DNA of 21,682 nt from an uncultured Synergistales bacterium. GTDB lineage: Bacteria > Synergistota > Synergistia > Synergistales > Aminobacteriaceae. The stretch covers positions 1 to 21,682 of the forward strand of contig CAJOGG010000008.1 in assembly GCA_905234205.1 (NCBI GenBank), given 5' to 3'. Under the pieces are notes generated by a model. That model ran no database searches and was not told the origin of the DNA. It worked only from the letters and a program-made list of their open reading frames with translations. The position numbers and the translations under genes are program-made. This document shows positions 21,681 to 21,682 of this stretch, one piece after another (the stretch's first letter is position 1; each line of letters begins with the position of its first letter).

Positions 21681-21682
21681 GG

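Noticed and set aside
1..21682. tRNA or rRNA genes, CRISPR arrays, transposases or attachment sites
   Set aside because: None seen: no repeat-spacer pattern, no transposase-like ORF, no tRNA-like cloverleaf recognised by eye.

Overview
The window looks like chromosome from a diderm (outer-membrane) bacterium whose housekeeping gene order is Firmicutes-like. The outer membrane is implied by a secretin and a large secreted alpha-2-macroglobulin. The Firmicutes-like side is lepB-ylqF-rnhB, Asp23 beside efp, and rpmE/DUF1385/prfA/prmC. Base composition is AT-leaning, and TTG starts and ATGA stop/start overlaps are common. Synergistota is my best guess, with Negativicutes or another diderm Firmicute as the alternative. 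This rests on gene content and order only; there is no rRNA in the window.

Layout. (1) 1-4127, minus strand: a tightly packed transcription/translation/envelope block read from right to left as efp (broken), Asp23, a small membrane protein, nusB, lepB, ylqF, rnhB and the start of an unknown gene. (2) 4114-5772, minus: a secretin. It is divergent from an exported thioredoxin at 5913-6260 (+), which ends at a terminator shared with the next gene. (3) 6353-11731, minus: a 1792-residue bacterial alpha-2-macroglobulin with an intact thioester. (4) 11801-14934, minus: a zinc/manganese-type uptake locus. It runs from a small cysteine-rich membrane protein through znuA, a znuC-znuB pair that is one continuous frame with two internal TAA codons, and an exported OB-like protein. 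(5) 15006-16891, plus: cheV overlapped by one base with an HExxH metallopeptidase gene. (6) 16883-21207, minus: rpsO-rpmE, a terminator, then thyX-DUF1385-prfA-prmC and a pseudopilin. (7) 21208-21682: no conventional gene. It holds divergent promoters and, on the plus strand, a compact structured transcription unit with a 27-codon ORF and its own terminator.

The main surprises are these. The 3'-most region carries a small RNA-like unit encoding a cationic amphipathic peptide with a heptad repeat. Its ORF is flanked by complementary GTGAGA/TCTCAC segments that could sequester the ribosome site. Two otherwise conserved loci also look damaged. efp has a frameshift best explained by loss of 20 nt between GCAAC repeats. 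znuC and znuB carry one in-frame TAA each and have lost the stop/start between them. Gene decay in a host-restricted lineage or consensus/assembly error could each explain this; the sequence alone cannot decide.

Three promoters in the window have an extended -10 (TGnTATAAT or TGnTAGAAT) with a poor -35. One of them, at the zinc locus, lies inside a 17-bp imperfect palindrome that would suit a Fur/Zur-type operator.
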